From Streptomyces violaceusniger Tu 4113 (GTDB taxonomy: Bacteria; Actinomycetota; Actinomycetes; Streptomycetales; Streptomycetaceae): 64,000 nt of DNA. The DNA lies in NCBI RefSeq assembly GCF_000147815.2, contig NC_015957.1, positions 8,928,001 through 8,992,000 on the forward strand, read 5' to 3'. Made by a program: the position numbers and the translations under genes. Positions 8,227-17,899 of this stretch are shown in pieces; the first letter of the stretch is position 1, and every line of letters starts with the position of its first letter. The notes beneath the pieces were generated by a model that worked only from the letters and a program-made list of their open reading frames with translations, searched no databases and had not been told where the DNA came from.

Positions 8227-8880
8227 TCAGTCGTCGTCGCCGAGCACCGGCTCGGGCAGCGATCCGGCGTTGTGCTCCAGCAGCCGCCAGCCCCGCGCGC
8301 CCTCGCCCAGAACGGACCAGCAGCAGTTGGACAGGCCGCCCAGCGCCTCCCAGGTCCGGGGCTCCAGACCGAGCAGCCGGCCGATGGTGGTGCGGATCGT
8401 GCCGCCGTGGCTGACCACCACGAGCGTGCCGTCGTCCGGCAGCTTGTCGGCGCTCTCCAGCACCACCGGCGCCGCCCGGTCGGCGACCTCGGTCTCCAGC
8501 TCACCGCCACCGCGCCGGACCGGCTCGCCGCGCTTCCACGCCGCGTACTGCTCGCCGAAGCTCTCGATGATCTCCTCGTGGGTCAGCCCCTGCCAGGCGC
8601 CCGCGTAGGTCTCCCGCAGCCCCGCGTCATGCGTGACCGAAAGCCCCGTGACGGCGGACAGCTCGGCGGCCGTGGCCGCCGCCCGCTTCAGATCGGAGGC
8701 GATGATCGCGTCCGGCTTCAGGGCGGCCAGCAGCCGGGCCGCCCGGTGCGCCTGCGCGACACCGGTGTCGGTGAGCTCGATGTCCAGAGAGCCCTGGAAG
8801 CGCCGCTCTATGTTCCAGGCGGTCTGGCCGTGGCGCCACAGGACGATGCGGCGGCCACGGCCGCCTTGCGTGCCGTTCAG
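8227..8880 (-). CDS. Histidine phosphatase (phosphoglycerate-mutase-like), CTG start
   Basis: A branch-2 type phosphohistidine phosphatase of the GpmB/PhoE kind. Seen: the phosphohistidine motif LWRHGQT at residues 14-20, the conserved SDLKRA (about 69) and GLRET blocks, and the second histidine in VVSHGG (about 155), all in one intact 217-codon frame. An in-frame TGA at 8889-8887 limits the N-terminus, and no ATG, GTG or TTG occurs before the RHG motif. The only family-consistent start is CTG at 8880-8878, overlapping the rsfS stop as CTGA. Relatives at this position typically use ATGA. It is coupled to rsfS, so it is probably expressed from the rsfS transcript. The substrate is unknown. Confidence 0.88.
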   Translation of the reverse strand: MNGTQGGRGRRIVLWRHGQTAWNIERRFQGSLDIELTDTGVAQAHRAARLLAALKPDAIIASDLKRAAATAAELSAVTGLSVTHDAGLRETYAGAWQGLTHEEIIESFGEQYAAWKRGEPVRRGGGELETEVADRAAPVVLESADKLPDDGTLVVVSHGGTIRTTIGRLLGLEPRTWEALGGLSNCCWSVLGEGARGWRLLEHNAGSLPEPVLGDDD

Positions 8881-9317
8881 CTCAGCTCACCGCCCACGCC
8901 GCCGTCCGCGGCCTGCGCCTGTGCGTGCTCCTGCCCCTTGCCGCGGGTGGCCTTGGCGTCGGCCGGGAGCTCCAGTTGCGGGCAGTCCTTCCAGAGCCGC
9001 TCCAGGGCGTAGAACACCCGCTCCTCGCTGTGCTGGACGTGCACCACGATGTCCACGTAGTCCAGCAGCACCCAGCGGGCCTCACGGTCGCCCTCGCGGC
9101 GCACCGGCTTGGCGCCCAGGTCCTTGTTCAGCCGCTCCTCGATCTCGTCGACGATCGACTTGACCTGGCGGTCGTTGGGGGCCGAGGCCAGCAGGAAGGC
9201 GTCGGTGATGGAGAGCACATCGCTGACGTCGTACGCGATGATGTCGTGCGCGAGCTTGTCGGCGGCCGCCTGGGCGGCGGCGTTGATGAGCTCGAGGGAG
9301 CGGTCCGTGGCGGTCAC
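8877..9317 (-). CDS. rsfS: Ribosome silencing factor RsfS
   Basis: RsfS (Iojap/DUF143) binds ribosomal protein L14 and blocks joining of the subunits when nutrients are short. Seen: 146 residues from GTG at 9317 (VTATDRSLELINAAAQAAAD), the family block DVSDVLSITDAFLLASAPND, then VKSIVDEIEERL and the conserved EGDREARWVLLDYVDIVVH. A charged Lys/Gln/Ala tail follows the normal end of the domain. The GTG is chosen because the domain starts there; the ATG at 9386 would add unrelated residues. It overlaps the downstream phosphatase by four bases and lies in the order LCP gene, rsfS, phosphatase, so it belongs to a housekeeping operon. Confidence 0.95.
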   Translation of the reverse strand: MTATDRSLELINAAAQAAADKLAHDIIAYDVSDVLSITDAFLLASAPNDRQVKSIVDEIEERLNKDLGAKPVRREGDREARWVLLDYVDIVVHVQHSEERVFYALERLWKDCPQLELPADAKATRGKGQEHAQAQAADGGVGGELS

Positions 9318-9493
9318 AGGCAAAGCTTTCGGTCGGTGGTACGTCGAAGGTCTGGCTTCCCCCAGGATCTCACGCCCCACCGTCACGCCGGGTGCCGCTC
9401 CTCGGCCGCCCGGCGTGCCCGGGGAGAACGCCGGGAGTACCCCGGGGGAACGCCCGGGGCGCCCGGGGAAACGGGGCGCCCGGGCGGTGCGGC

Positions 9494-11350
<1,857 letters not shown>

Positions 11351-11360
11351 CGGTACCCCT

Positions 11361-11972
11361 TCAGCAGTCGTGCCGGTACAGCTCGCGCTTGTCGATGTAG
11401 CGCACCACGCCGTCCGGCACCAGGTACCAGACGGGGTCGCCATGAGCGACCCGCGCCCGGCAGTCCGATGACGAGATCGCCAGTGCCGGAACCTCCACCA
11501 GCGACACCCCGCCCTCCGGCAGCCCCGGGTCGGCCAGTATGTGCCCCGGTCTGGTCACCCCGATGAAGTGGGCCAGCGAGAAGAGCTCTTCGGCGTCACG
11601 CCAGGTGAGGATCTGGGCGAGTGCGTCGGCCCCGGTGATGAAGAACAGATCCGCGTCACCGTTGAGCGCGCGTAGGTCCCGGAGCGTGTCGGTGGTGTAG
11701 GTGGGGCCGCCGCGGTCGATGTCGATACGGCTGACCGAGAATTGCGGATTCGACGCGGTCGCGATGACCGTCATCAGATAGCGGTCCTCGGCCGGGGAGA
11801 CCTTCTTATGGCTCTTCTGCCAGGGCTGACCGGTGGGCACGAACACCACCTCATCGAGGTGGAACTGCGAGGCCACCTCGCTCGCCGCGACCAGGTGACC
11901 GTGGTGGACCGGGTCGAATGTCCCGCCCATCACGCCTAGTCGCCGCTTGCCGGACCCTTTCTCCTCTTCCAT
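11361..11972 (-). CDS. nadD: Nicotinate-nucleotide adenylyltransferase
   Basis: Makes nicotinic acid adenine dinucleotide from NaMN and ATP in NAD synthesis. Seen: 203 residues from ATG at 11972. The nucleotidyltransferase motif [11 protein letters not shown] lies near the N-terminus, then [13 protein letters not shown], the adenine-side [10 protein letters not shown], and the second signature [12 protein letters not shown] near the C-terminus (the ISST/SR loop of the family). An alternative in-frame ATG lies 14 codons upstream in low-complexity sequence. It ends ten bases before the LCP gene. NadD next to an LCP gene and rsfS is a common actinobacterial arrangement. Confidence 0.95.
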   Translation of the reverse strand: MEEEKGSGKRRLGVMGGTFDPVHHGHLVAASEVASQFHLDEVVFVPTGQPWQKSHKKVSPAEDRYLMTVIATASNPQFSVSRIDIDRGGPTYTTDTLRDLRALNGDADLFFITGADALAQILTWRDAEELFSLAHFIGVTRPGHILADPGLPEGGVSLVEVPALAISSSDCRARVAHGDPVWYLVPDGVVRYIDKRELYRHDC

Positions 11973-12031
11973 GCGTGCAGACCCTACTGGGCCCGGCCCG
12001 GAGCCGGGGCCCATAGGGGCAATCGCCCAGC

Positions 12032-12199
12032 TCAGCGGTCCCGGTTGAAGCGCGTGGTGATCCACAGCAGCAGGAAGAGGATCACCAGGGCCCCACCGCC
12101 GGTCATGTAGGGGCTGATCGTCGGGTGGGTGTCGGTGTGCTCACCACCCTCGGCCGCGAGCGTGGTCAGGGCAGCATGTGCGGTGCTGATAGCGGTCAT
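12032..12199 (-). CDS. Very small single-pass membrane protein (55 aa)
   Basis: [20 protein letters not shown], then a His/Asp/Thr stretch, PYMTGGG, a hydrophobic helix [13 protein letters not shown] and the basic end RFNRDR. One membrane segment with the positive end inside predicts N-out/C-in. It is too short for routine gene calling, but its codons have the GC-rich third positions of neighbouring genes. Similar short proteins between nadD and an M48 protease occur in other Streptomyces, as I recall. Function is unknown. It lies 59 bases upstream of nadD on the same strand. Confidence 0.72.
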   Translation of the reverse strand: MTAISTAHAALTTLAAEGGEHTDTHPTISPYMTGGGALVILFLLLWITTRFNRDR

Positions 12200-12297
12200 C
12201 GCAGGCAGTACCTATCCGGGTCTAGGCGACACAACACGTCGGCCACATCGTATGCGAGGCGGTTTTCGGTCCTGCTGTCCGTCCTGCTGGTCTCCGC

Positions 12298-12450
12298 TCA
12301 GTCCTGCTTGTATCCGCGCAGCAGCAACCAGGCGAGCAGGGCGGCGCCCACCACGCCGACCACGATGACGGTGCGCAGCAGCGCTCCCGGGCCGTCGTTG
12401 CTGTGGGAGGTGGCGGCGAGGGCTTCGGTGAGGCCAGTCATATCGGGCAT
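12298..12450 (-). CDS. Very small single-pass membrane protein (50 aa)
   Basis: It starts MPDMTGLTEALAATSHSNDG, continues with a hydrophobic helix LLRTVIVVGVVGAALLAWLL and ends LRGYKQD. GGAGA lies seven bases before the ATG at 12450. It resembles its neighbour at 12032-12199 in layout (polar N-terminus, one helix, short basic tail) but not in sequence. The two may be a co-transcribed pair of small membrane proteins. No function can be assigned. Confidence 0.65.
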   Translation of the reverse strand: MPDMTGLTEALAATSHSNDGPGALLRTVIVVGVVGAALLAWLLLRGYKQD

Positions 12451-12555
12451 GTCTCCACGCTAACCCTCGGACGGTCAGGGCCTAGGCTGGGGGCCGCCGG
12501 ACGAGGGGCCCGGACCGGGCGCCCCGTCGAGCGGGCAATCGACCGAGGGGGCCAG

Positions 12556-13797
12556 ATGAGCGACACTCATGAGACCGGCGGCGGAAGCGGGACGGGAGAC
12601 GCCCGGGAGCATGTGCCCAGCCGGGAGCAGCGGCGGTTCCCCGGGATCTCCTCACGGGCGTACGAACATCCGGCGGACCGCTCCGCGCTGGTCGCGCTGC
12701 GCAAGCTGACCGGCTTCGACATGGTCTTCAAGGCGATGAGCGGTCTGCTGCCCGAGCGGAGTCTGCGGCTGCTCTACCTGTCCGATTCGGTGCGGGTCAG
12801 CGACCGGCAGTTCGCCCATCTTCACGACATGCTGCGGGACGCCTGCTACATCCTGGACCTGGAGCGGGTCCCGGCCATGTACGTCACCCAGAACCCGCAG
12901 CCGACCGCGATGTGCATCGGCATGGACGCGCCGATCATCGTGATCTCCACCGGTCTGGTCGAGCTGCTCGACGAGGAGGAGATGCGGGCGGTCATCGGCC
13001 ATGAGGTGGGCCATGCGCTGTCGGGACACTCGGTCTACCGGACGATACTGCTGTTCCTCACCAGCCTCGCGCTGAAGGTCGCCTGGATCCCCCTCGGCAA
13101 TGTGGCGGTGCTGGCGCTGGTGACGGCGCTGCGGGAGTGGTTCCGCAAGTCGGAGCTGTCGGCGGACCGGGCGGGGCTGCTGGTCGGGCAGGATCTGCGG
13201 GCCTCGATGCGCGGGCTGATGAAGCTCGCGGGCGGCCACCACCTCCATGAGATGAACGTGGACGCCTTCCTGGAGCAGGCGGAGGAGTACGAGTCGAGCG
13301 GCGATCTGCGGGACTCCGTCCTCAAGATCATGAACATGCTGCCGCGCAGCCATCCGTTCACCACCGTGCGCGCGGCCGAGCTCAAGAAGTGGGCCGCGAC
13401 CCGCGACTACCAGCGGCTCATGGACGGCCACTACCCGCGTCGCGACGAGGACAGGGACGCGTCGGTCAGCGACTCGATCCGGGATTCCGCGAGCCACTAC
13501 GCGGAGTCGGTGCGCAACAGCAAGGATCCGCTGTTCGCCTTCGTCAGGGACGTGGCGGGCGGCGCCGGGGACCTGGGCGGCAAGCTGCGCGACCGGTTCA
13601 CGGGTGGCGGGGGCAAGCAGGGCGGGGAGACCCCCGAGGAGGGCGCCACGCCCGGGGACGGGCCCCAGGAGCCCCAGGGCGGGACTGAGAGTGCTCAGGA
13701 CCACCGGCCCGGGGACGGACCGGAAGAGCGGCCGGGGAACGAGCGGCCGGGGAACGACGACGGGCCCGGGAACGGGGACACCCCGCCGCAGCGCTGA
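12556..13797 (+). CDS. M48 family zinc metalloprotease (HtpX-like)
   Basis: A membrane-associated zinc endopeptidase of the M48 group that probably degrades or processes envelope proteins. Seen: 413 residues from ATG at 12556, preceded by GAGGGGG. The HExxH motif is in VIGHEVGHALSGHSVY (about residue 153), with hydrophobic segments around it (TILLFLTSLALKVAWIPLG, VAVLALVTAL). The third zinc ligand region is SELSADRAGLL. A long Gly/Pro/Glu/Arg-rich C-terminal tail (about 350-413) is low complexity. It is transcribed away from the small membrane genes and converges with the gene at 13844. Substrate unknown. Confidence 0.9.
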   Translation: MSDTHETGGGSGTGDAREHVPSREQRRFPGISSRAYEHPADRSALVALRKLTGFDMVFKAMSGLLPERSLRLLYLSDSVRVSDRQFAHLHDMLRDACYILDLERVPAMYVTQNPQPTAMCIGMDAPIIVISTGLVELLDEEEMRAVIGHEVGHALSGHSVYRTILLFLTSLALKVAWIPLGNVAVLALVTALREWFRKSELSADRAGLLVGQDLRASMRGLMKLAGGHHLHEMNVDAFLEQAEEYESSGDLRDSVLKIMNMLPRSHPFTTVRAAELKKWAATRDYQRLMDGHYPRRDEDRDASVSDSIRDSASHYAESVRNSKDPLFAFVRDVAGGAGDLGGKLRDRFTGGGGKQGGETPEEGATPGDGPQEPQGGTESAQDHRPGDGPEERPGNERPGNDDGPGNGDTPPQR

Positions 13798-13843
13798 GAC
13801 CGGCCGAGGCGGCCCCTGGAGGCCCTCAGGACTGCCCGAGGCC

Positions 13844-14926
13844 TCAGGACTGCCCGTTGAGGGCGGGCTGGGTTCCGGGGGCCAGGACGCCGCACAGCGA
13901 TACCGCGGTGCGGCCCGTGGTGTACGGGTCGGTGCCCGTGGGGGCGTCGCCCTTGGCGCTCTGGCCGGCGAGCATCGGCCGCAGATAGCCGGAGGCGTTC
14001 GCGGCACATGCCTGCGGACCCGCCAGCACGGTGCTCTGCACCAGCTCCAGATGGTGGTCGCGCAGATCGTTCCGGTCGAAGCGGAACCGTGCCTCCCGGC
14101 GCACCGTGAACAGCGAGGCATGGTCCGGTCCGCGATCATGGGCCCGCTGGACCGCGTAGACGAAGACGTGGTCGGCGGCGACCTCCAGGGTCGCGGGGCC
14201 GCGCTCGATGACCGTAAGGGTGCCGCGGACCCGCACCGGGGTGTCGGCCAGCGTCACCTCTGCGGGGTTGAAACGGGTCAGCCAGCCGGTGGCCGCATGC
14301 CGTCCGTCGTCGACCGGGTGGGCGAAGCTCTGGTCGAACTGGGTCTGCTGGGCCGGGTCCAGCAGGAGCCTTATGGCCTGCACCGGGCCGCCGGTGAGCA
14401 CACCCGGGTCGATGGCGGACTTGACCAGGTACTCCTTGGCGGTGGTGAGCGCCGTCATCACCTGGCTCTCGGAGAAGCTCTGGGTGCGGCGGGCGCCGGG
14501 CACCGTGACCCCCTCGGCGCCGGTGCGGAACTCGGCGGCCGGGCTGCTGCGGAACAGCCGGTCCGGCGGCCCTCCGGGCACCTCACCGCGCGGTGCCAGC
14601 GGCACCACGCTGCTGTGCAGCGGCTCCACGGTCTGCGGCTGCGGCGTCTGGTACGGGTGGCGCACCCCCATGTAGACGGCCGCGGCGAAGGCGATGGCGA
14701 TCAGCAGGACCAGCGCGACGGCCTGGCGCGACGCCCCGGCCCTGGCCCAGGCGTGCCGGCTGCGCACCGCCCGCGCATGCTCGCCCATGCGCTCCTGGGC
14801 GGAGAATTCCTGGAGCCGGGCAGCACGGACGAACGACTCGTCGAACACGACGGAGCGGTACTCGTCCTCACCACCTCCCGGGACGCCCTCGGGTGTCCCC
14901 TCGGGAGGGTCTCCACGCCCGGTCAT
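13844..14926 (-). CDS. Single-pass membrane protein with N-terminal VVFDE motif, function unknown
   Basis: A 360-residue protein. An acidic/Pro start leads to the cytoplasmic motif SVVFDESFVRAARLQEFSAQ followed by ERM, a basic stretch, one membrane helix (AVALVLLIAIAFAAAVYMGV, about 73-92), and a roughly 260-residue outside domain rich in beta-like segments with two cysteines near the C-terminus (GPQACAA, SLCGVL). I do not recognise a named domain outside. The N-terminal motif is shared with the neighbouring gene at 15043-15699. It lies between the M48 protease and proA. In S. coelicolor the corresponding genes (about SCO2583/2584) have, as I recall, been linked to the spore-wall synthesis complex. 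Confidence 0.82.
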   Translation of the reverse strand: MTGRGDPPEGTPEGVPGGGEDEYRSVVFDESFVRAARLQEFSAQERMGEHARAVRSRHAWARAGASRQAVALVLLIAIAFAAAVYMGVRHPYQTPQPQTVEPLHSSVVPLAPRGEVPGGPPDRLFRSSPAAEFRTGAEGVTVPGARRTQSFSESQVMTALTTAKEYLVKSAIDPGVLTGGPVQAIRLLLDPAQQTQFDQSFAHPVDDGRHAATGWLTRFNPAEVTLADTPVRVRGTLTVIERGPATLEVAADHVFVYAVQRAHDRGPDHASLFTVRREARFRFDRNDLRDHHLELVQSTVLAGPQACAANASGYLRPMLAGQSAKGDAPTGTDPYTTGRTAVSLCGVLAPGTQPALNGQS

Positions 14927-15042
14927 ATCTCAAGAGTAGGTCGCGAGGGGCGACGGTAAACGCGGTGGTACTCCACAACTTGGGAGGCGAGTGGGGAGGA
15001 AACGCCCCATACGCCACGACGTGCTAGCGATGCGCGAGGTGG

Positions 15043-15699
15043 TCACCGCGACGGCGGTACGGCGGAGGCGGGCGAGCCCTTGGACCCGGTCGGCTCCGGG
15101 GCGGCCGACTCCGACCCCGACGGCTCCAGGCGCGGCTGTCCGCTGGGCGAGCCGTCGACACCGCTGGTGGCGGGCGGTGGAGCGGGGTCCTGGCGGTTGC
15201 CCGAGGCGCCCCGGTAGACGGCCGTGAAGGCCAGGGCGACCACGCCGATGCCCATCAGGATGGCCAGCAGCCAGGCCACTGGGCGATGCCAGCGGGCATG
15301 ACCACGGTAAGGACGCCCCGCGCTGCCGTACCGCCCATAGGGGCCGTAGGCGTCGTCCGCGTCCCGCCCGGGGCCGAAGCGCCCGTCGGGGTCGTCCACG
15401 CCGTAGAACTCGGCCTCCTGGCCGTACCCGTCCTCGAAGAGCTCGTCCTCGGGAGGCACACCGGCCCTGCGGCGCCGGGACGCCTCGGCCTCGGCACGGG
15501 CCTCGGCGGCGGCCAGCATCCGCTCGATGGCGGTGGGCTCATGGATCGGGGCCGACCGCACGAAGTCCTCGTCGAAGACCACGGCGGCGAACTCGTCGTT
15601 CGTCTCGCCGTGGCTGCGCTCGTCGGGCTCGTCGCCGTCCGGGAACGGCTTGCCCCCCACGTCGTCCGGCACCCATTCAGAGTAGACCGGACGGGTCAT
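15043..15699 (-). CDS. Single-pass membrane protein with N-terminal VVFDE motif, function unknown
   Basis: A 218-residue protein: an acidic N-terminus, then AAVVFDEDFVRSAPIHEPTA followed by IERM (the same motif as in the next gene), a charged Ala/Glu/Arg helix, an acidic Gly/Tyr/Asp-rich spacer, one membrane helix (AWLLAILMGIGVVALAFTAV, about 143-162) and a short Pro/Ser/Gly extracellular tail with no fold. It lacks the large outside domain of the gene at 13844, so the conserved part is the cytoplasmic motif. It probably forms a membrane complex with its neighbour or binds the same cytoplasmic partner (inference). Confidence 0.8.
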   Translation of the reverse strand: MTRPVYSEWVPDDVGGKPFPDGDEPDERSHGETNDEFAAVVFDEDFVRSAPIHEPTAIERMLAAAEARAEAEASRRRRAGVPPEDELFEDGYGQEAEFYGVDDPDGRFGPGRDADDAYGPYGRYGSAGRPYRGHARWHRPVAWLLAILMGIGVVALAFTAVYRGASGNRQDPAPPPATSGVDGSPSGQPRLEPSGSESAAPEPTGSKGSPASAVPPSR

Positions 15700-15778
15700 T
15701 TTGGGCAGGGTGAAATGGTATTCGGGGGAAGATCCACCCCAGCGCCGCCGGGAATCGGGTACCCCCCGAACGGGTGAG

Positions 15779-17077
15779 TCAGCGGGTGTGGCCGTCGCCG
15801 GTGACGATGTACTTCGTCGATGTCAGCTCGGGCAGCGCCATGGGTCCCCGGGCGTGCAGCTTCTGGGTGGAGATGCCGATCTCGGCGCCGAAGCCGAACT
15901 GCCCGCCGTCGGTGAACCGCGTGGAGGCGTTCACGGCGACCGTGGCGGAGTCCACGAGCTGGGTGAAGCGGCGGGCGGCCTGCTGGGAGTTGGTGACGAT
16001 GGCCTCCGTGTGCCCGGAGGACCACAGGCGGATGTGGCTCACCGCGGCGTCCAGGGAGTCCACGACGCCCGCCGCGATGTCGTACGAGAGGTACTCGGTC
16101 TCCCAGTCGTCGATCACCGCCGGGACCACCGTGGCCTTGGAGCCCTCCGCGAGCGCCATGACGCGCTCGTCCGCGTGGACCGTGACCCCCGCCTCGGCCA
16201 GCGCCTCCAGGGCGCGGGGCAGGAACCGGGGGGCGATGTCCTGGTGCACCAGCAGCGTCTCCGCCGCGTTGCACACGCTCGGCCGCTGGGCCTTGGAGTT
16301 CACCAGGATCGCGACCGCCATGTCGAGGTCGGCGTCGGCGTCCACGTACACATGGCAGTTGCCGGTGCCGGTCTCGATGACCGGGACCGTGGACTCCTCG
16401 ACGACCGTACGGATGAGGGACGCGCCGCCGCGCGGGATCAGCACGTCCACCAGGCCGCGGGCGCGCATCAGCTCACGCACCGACTCCCGGCTCTCGCCCG
16501 GGACCAGCTGTACCGCGTCCGCGGGCAGCCCCGCGCCGCCGACGGCGTCGCGCAGGACCCTCACCAGCGCGGCGTTGGAGTGGGACGCCGACGAGGAGCC
16601 ACGCAGCAGCACCGCGTTGCCCGACTTCAGGCAGAGCGCCGCGGCGTCCACCGTCACGTTCGGCCGGGCCTCGTAGATGATCCCGACGACACCGAGCGGA
16701 ACGCGCACCTGGCGCAGGTCGATCCCATTGGGCAGCGTGGAGCCGCGCAGCACCTCGCCGACCGGGTCGGGCAGCGCGATCACATCGCGGACATCGGAGG
16801 CGATGGCCCGCACCCGCTCGGGGGTGAGCGTCAGCCGGTCGACGATGGCGTCGCTGGTGCCGGCCTCGCGGGCCCGCTCCACATCGGCCGCGTTTGCCTC
16901 GACGATCTCCTTGGTGCGCACCTCCAGGGCGTCGGCCATCGCGAGCAGCGCGTCGTCCTTGACGGCGCGCGGCAGTGGCGCGAGATCGGCGGCCGCGGCC
17001 CGGGACCGGTAGGCGGCCTGGAGGACCGGGGACTTCGGCCAGGGGTCGGTGAGCGGCGACGTGGGTGCGCTGGTCAT
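15779..17077 (-). CDS. proA: Glutamate-5-semialdehyde dehydrogenase (gamma-glutamyl phosphate reductase)
   Basis: Second step of proline synthesis: reduces glutamyl-5-phosphate with NADPH. Seen: 432 residues from ATG at 17077 ([18 protein letters not shown]), the family blocks [20 protein letters not shown] and [14 protein letters not shown], the catalytic cysteine in [14 protein letters not shown], and [17 protein letters not shown] near the end. The start is chosen because upstream codons lack family similarity. proB lies upstream at 17900 with one small gene between them, so the proline genes share the locus but are not directly fused. Confidence 0.97.
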   Translation of the reverse strand: MTSAPTSPLTDPWPKSPVLQAAYRSRAAAADLAPLPRAVKDDALLAMADALEVRTKEIVEANAADVERAREAGTSDAIVDRLTLTPERVRAIASDVRDVIALPDPVGEVLRGSTLPNGIDLRQVRVPLGVVGIIYEARPNVTVDAAALCLKSGNAVLLRGSSSASHSNAALVRVLRDAVGGAGLPADAVQLVPGESRESVRELMRARGLVDVLIPRGGASLIRTVVEESTVPVIETGTGNCHVYVDADADLDMAVAILVNSKAQRPSVCNAAETLLVHQDIAPRFLPRALEALAEAGVTVHADERVMALAEGSKATVVPAVIDDWETEYLSYDIAAGVVDSLDAAVSHIRLWSSGHTEAIVTNSQQAARRFTQLVDSATVAVNASTRFTDGGQFGFGAEIGISTQKLHARGPMALPELTSTKYIVTGDGHTR

Positions 17078-17168
17078 GCACGAAGCGTACTGAGCCGACG
17101 GGCCGAAGCCGCGCGCTGTTCCGCAGTTCGAGATGGCATTCTCATATCCCGGCGCCGCACATCCTTCC

Positions 17169-17693
17169 TCAGAACGGATGCACGCCCACCGGGGAGGCCG
17201 GTGGCGGCCCGTACCCCTCCGCGACCCGCTGGTGGTACGTATCACGGTCGATGACCTCGAGCCCCACGATCTCCCAGGGCGGCAGCTTGGCCGAGGCCCG
17301 GTGCTCACCCCACAGCCGCAACGCGACCGCCGCGGCGTCGTGCAGATCACGGGCCTCTTCCCAGTAGCGGATCTCGGCGTGATCGACCGCATAGCGGCTG
17401 GTCAGCAGGAACGGATGGTCATGGGCCAGCTGCTCCAGGGCCCTGCGGACCTCCCGCAGCGGCGCCTCGCTCCCCGAGACACTGAGGGTGATGTACCACA
17501 GCCGGGACGCCTCGCCACGCTCGGCGGCGTGTGCCACGGCGTCGCCGGTCGCGGCGTCGCCCGCTCCGACACTGGTCAGGGTGCGCTCCGCCGCCCCTCT
17601 GGGCGACGCCCCCGGGCGCCCTCGTCTCACCGGCGGCCTCCTGTAACTCGCTGCTCCGCTCACGCGCGGGCGGAGCACTCGTGACGGTGCCAT
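17169..17693 (-). CDS. Conserved hypothetical protein between proA and proB
   Basis: The reliable part is the C-terminal 110 residues, starting [20 protein letters not shown] and continuing with [19 protein letters not shown]-like charged helices, [20 protein letters not shown] and [12 protein letters not shown]. This is a small alpha/beta domain, one residue segment per strand. The N-terminal 65 residues are basic and low complexity, so the start (ATG at 17693, or 17768, or a later GTG) is uncertain. It is a conserved neighbour of proA/proB in Streptomyces as I recall, with no known function. Confidence 0.72.
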   Translation of the reverse strand: MAPSRVLRPRVSGAASYRRPPVRRGRPGASPRGAAERTLTSVGAGDAATGDAVAHAAERGEASRLWYITLSVSGSEAPLREVRRALEQLAHDHPFLLTSRYAVDHAEIRYWEEARDLHDAAAVALRLWGEHRASAKLPPWEIVGLEVIDRDTYHQRVAEGYGPPPASPVGVHPF

Positions 17694-17842
17694 GGCCGCG
17701 GCGTTCCGCTCGGTCTCCGCCGCGTCTCCCACAGCCGGCGCGCTGCCCCGCGCGACCCCGTTGAACAAAGTTGACCAGCCCTCGCCCGCCCGCGGGGCGC
17801 TTTTGAGGTTTTTCGGAGGTGGCTGTTTTTGCGGGCTCGGTT

Positions 17843-17871
17843 CTCCCCCGGCTACCGCCGGGAGGTGCCCC
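17843..17871. repeat. Small palindromic element, copy 1
   Basis: CTCCCCCGGC TACC GCCGGGAG followed by GTGCCCC. The hairpin plus its GTGCCCC extension is closely matched at 58408-58438, where it sits inside a broken ABC-transporter gene. Here it is in the spacer downstream of proB, where it could also act in transcription termination. Confidence 0.55.
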
Positions 17872-17899
17872 GCCGGGGCGCTCGGGCCGCCGGAGCGGT

